Positions 7,832 through 9,529 of a stretch of 9,529 nucleotides of DNA are shown here, one piece after another. The notes beneath the pieces were generated by a model that was not told the DNA's origin, did no database searches, and saw nothing but the letters and a program-made list of their open reading frames with translations. The first letter of the stretch is position 1. Every line of letters starts with the position of its first letter. A program made the translations under genes and the position numbers. This DNA comes from VBAT01 sp036520835 (GTDB taxonomy: Bacteria > Bacteroidota > Bacteroidia > Chitinophagales > Chitinophagaceae), in contig DATDIX010000160.1 of the NCBI GenBank assembly GCA_036520835.1, positions 1 to 9,529 on the forward strand, read 5' to 3'.

Positions 7832-7858
7832 TACTTGTTACTGGTTACTTGTTGCTGG
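7831..7858. repeat. Heptamer tandem repeat in the prfC leader
   Basis: Four 7-base units abut: two TTACTTG units alternate with TTACTGG and TTGCTGG on the plus strand. Equivalently it is a 14-base direct repeat with one mismatch. The first base belongs to the prfC ATG, so the array occupies the entire ribosome-binding region. On the prfC strand it reads as CCAGYAACAAGTAA repeated, which is purine- and A-rich but has no Shine-Dalgarno core. Confidence 0.8.
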
Positions 7859-7871
7859 TATTTTCGAGGCG

Positions 7872-7879
7872 CAAAGGTA
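7872..7879 (-). promoter_or_regulatory. prfC: Promoter -7 element for prfC-GNAT
   Basis: The minus strand reads TACCTTTG, an exact match to the Bacteroidota TAnnTTTG -7 consensus, about 40 bases before the prfC ATG. Transcription would begin near 7865, giving a leader of about 35 bases that contains all four heptamers. No TTG-type -33 box is visible at the expected 17-20 base spacing, which lowers confidence. Confidence 0.5.
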
Positions 7880-7980
7880 AGGTTTGTAAGGCATTTTATA
7901 TATCCGGATGCAGTACTATTATCAGTCCCTGTAGCTGTCAGGATTTTAGGCATTAGTTCTTAACTTCACTATAAAATTTC

Positions 7981-8217
7981 TTGACTATCCCAGTTAAAAA
8001 ATCTAGAGCTAAACCCTTTATAAAATATCATACAGATGGCAGCATCTGGGCCAAAGGGAAAATGAAGGATGATCAACCTGATGGTTACTGGGAATGGTTC
8101 CGCAAAGATGGAGTGATCATGCGTTCAGGTTATTTTGAAAAAGGCAAACAGGTGGGTGAGTGGACCACGTATGACAAGAAAGGCAAAGTGTATAAGGTGA
8201 CAAAAATGAAATCATAA
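7981..8217 (+). CDS. Small MORN-repeat protein (YwqK-like)
   Basis: A 78-residue protein made of about two and a half MORN-type (MORN_2) repeats: DGSIWAKGKMKDDQPDGYWEWF (split as residues 19-30 and 31-40), then RKDGVIMRSGYF with GKQVGEWTTY (41-64), then DKKGKVYKV. The alternating G, W/Y and G pattern is diagnostic. Similar proteins are often labelled YwqK-family antitoxins, but no toxin-like neighbour is present, so I do not infer a toxin-antitoxin role. The start must be TTG at 7981: the frame has a stop at 7972-7974 and no ATG before the conserved FIKYH region. It has no signal peptide, so it is probably cytosolic. It ends in tandem TAA stops (8215-8220). It is divergent from prfC, and the next gene begins 44 bases downstream. 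Confidence 0.75.
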   Translation: MTIPVKKSRAKPFIKYHTDGSIWAKGKMKDDQPDGYWEWFRKDGVIMRSGYFEKGKQVGEWTTYDKKGKVYKVTKMKS

Positions 8218-8261
8218 TAAGCTTTCCAAAACAGCATCTTCTACCACCAAACCAATCAGCC

Positions 8262-8663
8262 ATGCGTTTCTTCTTATCAAATTTTAAATGGGTCATGCTC
8301 ATTTCCGGGCTGCTGACCTGTACCATGTTTCTTGCCTTGTTTTCACCACAAGATTCACTCAAATCAAATTTCGGCGAAACACTGGAAGGACCCGTCGCCG
8401 GGATCGTTGTTCGTAACTGGGGAGCTTTGATCGGCCTGGTGGGCATCATGCTGATCTATGGCGCTTTTAATATGCCGGTAAGAAAATTCACCCTGGTCAT
8501 TGCAGGTACCAGCAAGATCATTTTCATCAGCCTCGTGCTATCTTCAGGCGTATCATATTTTGGGCTTGGTGCCGGCACCGCCGTCATTGCAGATTCGGTC
8601 ATGGTTGTTTTGTATGCCCTTTATCTTATGCTCTCGGGGTCATCCAAACCCACGACCAGGTAA
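8262..8663 (+). CDS. Small four-helix integral membrane protein, function unknown
   Basis: A 133-residue protein with four hydrophobic segments near residues 8-27, 49-67, 75-98 and 104-125. Between the first two lies a polar loop (DSLKSNFGETLEG), and the second begins with the motif VVRNWGALIGLVGIMLIYGAF. A SK pair sits inside segment three. The size and topology recall small DoxX/DUF4345-like membrane proteins, but I cannot assign a family firmly. The start is ATG at 8262 and the stop TAA at 8661-8663. No clear Shine-Dalgarno is visible, which is usual for the phylum. The 44-base gap after the MORN gene would allow cotranscription. Codon use looks like that of its neighbours. Confidence 0.75.
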   Translation: MRFFLSNFKWVMLISGLLTCTMFLALFSPQDSLKSNFGETLEGPVAGIVVRNWGALIGLVGIMLIYGAFNMPVRKFTLVIAGTSKIIFISLVLSSGVSYFGLGAGTAVIADSVMVVLYALYLMLSGSSKPTTR

Positions 8664-8767
8664 TCACTGCCTCCAATAATATAATACTACCGGTCATCAG
8701 TAACCTGTGGACTTATTGCTGATGGATTCCGTAAATTAATAGCAGTAATTTTTAAACCCAGCCTGAT

Positions 8768-9529
8768 ATGAACAACATACCATTCGAACGTCGTCGGTTT
8801 ATTAAAAGTTCTGCCTTTGGTTTGATCGGTATCACTGCATTTGGTTATTCATCTGCACAGGATACTTTCAATAAAACATTCAGCCCCGGTACCAGTGAAC
8901 CGCTTTTTTACAGGTACCCAAGCATGAATGATAATATGGTAAGCGGTATAGTCGGTGCTTCGCATGGGAATTTTGATAAAGTGAAAGAATTGGTGACCAA
9001 ACGACCCGAACTCGCCGGCGCTTCCTGGGACTGGGGCTTTGGTGATTGGGAAACTGCAATTGGCGCTGCTTCTCATGTAGGGCGTCGCGATATTGCTGAG
9101 TTCTTAATTAGCCATGGGGCAAGACCGGATATATTTACGTATACCATGATGGGTATGCTTAAAAGTGTTCAGGAGATCATTGAAACTGTTCCGGGTATTC
9201 AAAGTCATACCGGTCCGCATGGTATCACGCTGCTGCAGCATGCAAAGAACAGGCTTGAGAATAAAACTATTTCTGAGACAGACAGGACCAATGTAAATAA
9301 AGTGATCAGTTACCTCGAAGGTTTGGGCAATGCAGATATGAAGCCAAAGAACCTTGATGTCACAGAAGAAGAAAAGAAAAAATATTTAGGCGAATATCGT
9401 TTTGGTGATGGTGAAAGCGAGGTATTCGTGGCGGACCTGCACCGATTGGGTTTTTTGCAGGTAGGCCGCAAAGGATCATCTCCCCGGAAGCTTAATAAAG
9501 TGGATGATAATACTTTTTCCCCGGCGGGT
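8768..9529 (+). CDS. Ankyrin-repeat protein with Tat-type signal, 3' end outside window
   Basis: The frame from ATG at 8768 stays open for 254 codons to the window edge. The N-terminus has a twin-arginine-like motif, ERRRFIKSS (residues 7-15), followed by a mildly hydrophobic stretch (AFGLIGITAFGYSSA, 16-30) with likely cleavage near residue 30, suggesting folded export to the periplasm. Residues about 56-123 contain ankyrin-like helices: GIVGASHGNFDKVKELVTKRPEL, here spread over 60-82, and ETAIGAASHVGRRDIAEFLISHGARPD (96-121), which fits the TPLxxAAxxGxxxIxxxLLxxGA pattern. A weaker unit covers about 124-187. From about 199 the sequence shifts to KKKYLGEYRFGDGESEVFV and a beta-rich pattern resembling DUF3471-type C-terminal domains; this last assignment is tentative. 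Ligand and role are unknown. The gap from the previous gene is 104 bases and suggests its own transcript. Confidence 0.82.
   Translation, partial: MNNIPFERRRFIKSSAFGLIGITAFGYSSAQDTFNKTFSPGTSEPLFYRYPSMNDNMVSGIVGASHGNFDKVKELVTKRPELAGASWDWGFGDWETAIGAASHVGRRDIAEFLISHGARPDIFTYTMMGMLKSVQEIIETVPGIQSHTGPHGITLLQHAKNRLENKTISETDRTNVNKVISYLEGLGNADMKPKNLDVTEEEKKKYLGEYRFGDGESEVFVADLHRLGFLQVGRKGSSPRKLNKVDDNTFSPAG

Noticed and set aside
7831..7858. Heptamer array considered as a CRISPR or attachment site
   Set aside because: Units abut without spacers and there is no integrase or cas gene in the window; it is a simple tandem repeat.
7475..7963. 162-codon open frame on the plus strand antisense to the prfC 5' region
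   Set aside because: It lies opposite the highly conserved RF3 G domain and its translation has no recognisable domain; it is a shadow of prfC codon structure.
7960..7980. AT-rich TATAAAATTTC before the TTG start as a promoter
   Set aside because: It does not match TAnnTTTG in spacing and has no TTG-type box at the right distance.
8117..8449. 110-codon minus-strand frame across the MORN and membrane protein genes
   Set aside because: It is antisense to two better supported genes and has no motif.
8695..8724. Inverted repeat CATCAG ... CTGATG after the membrane protein gene
   Set aside because: Only six base pairs with a loop of about 18 bases and no U-tract; too weak to call a terminator.
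8849..9076. 75-codon minus-strand frame
   Set aside because: It is antisense to the Tat-ankyrin gene, which has a coherent leader and repeats.

Overview
The window looks like a chromosomal segment of a Bacteroidota organism, probably from the Chitinophagaceae or a close relative. The evidence is a very large secreted protein ending in a type IX secretion (T9SS) type B sorting domain, TAnnTTTG-like promoter elements, no clear Shine-Dalgarno sequences before most genes, and moderate GC content. I see no phage, transposon, CRISPR or tRNA/rRNA signal. The assignment rests on family recognition by eye, not on a database search.

Layout. (1) 1-1052 (+): 3' part of purB, adenylosuccinate lyase, cut by the left edge. 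(2) 1037-1083: an imperfect inverted repeat spanning the purB stop. (3) 1147-5736 (+): a 1529-residue modular surface or secreted protein. In order it has a signal peptide, a CshA-like N-terminal region, a GEVED domain, a PKD domain split by a six-repeat propeller-like insert, a second PKD, an Ig-like repeat split by a jelly-roll-like module, four ~77-residue Ig-like repeats, and a T9SS type B sorting domain. (4) 5742-6236 (-): a GNAT acetyltransferase. (5) 6236-7831 (-): prfC, release factor 3. The prfC stop and GNAT start overlap as TGATG. (6) 7832-7980: divergent intergenic region with a heptamer tandem repeat directly upstream of the prfC start and a promoter-like element. (7) 7981-8217 (+): small MORN-repeat protein with a TTG start. 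(8) 8262-8663 (+): small four-helix membrane protein. (9) 8768-9529 (+): Tat-signal ankyrin-repeat protein, open through the right edge.

The genes do not form one pathway. purB (purine synthesis) and prfC (translation termination) are housekeeping genes. The large protein between them is an accessory cell-surface or secreted product. prfC and the GNAT gene look like a translationally coupled pair. The three rightmost plus-strand genes lie close together but share no evident function. I did not find a convincing undescribed multi-gene system. The most unusual features are the two nested domain insertions in the large protein and the heptamer array in the prfC leader.
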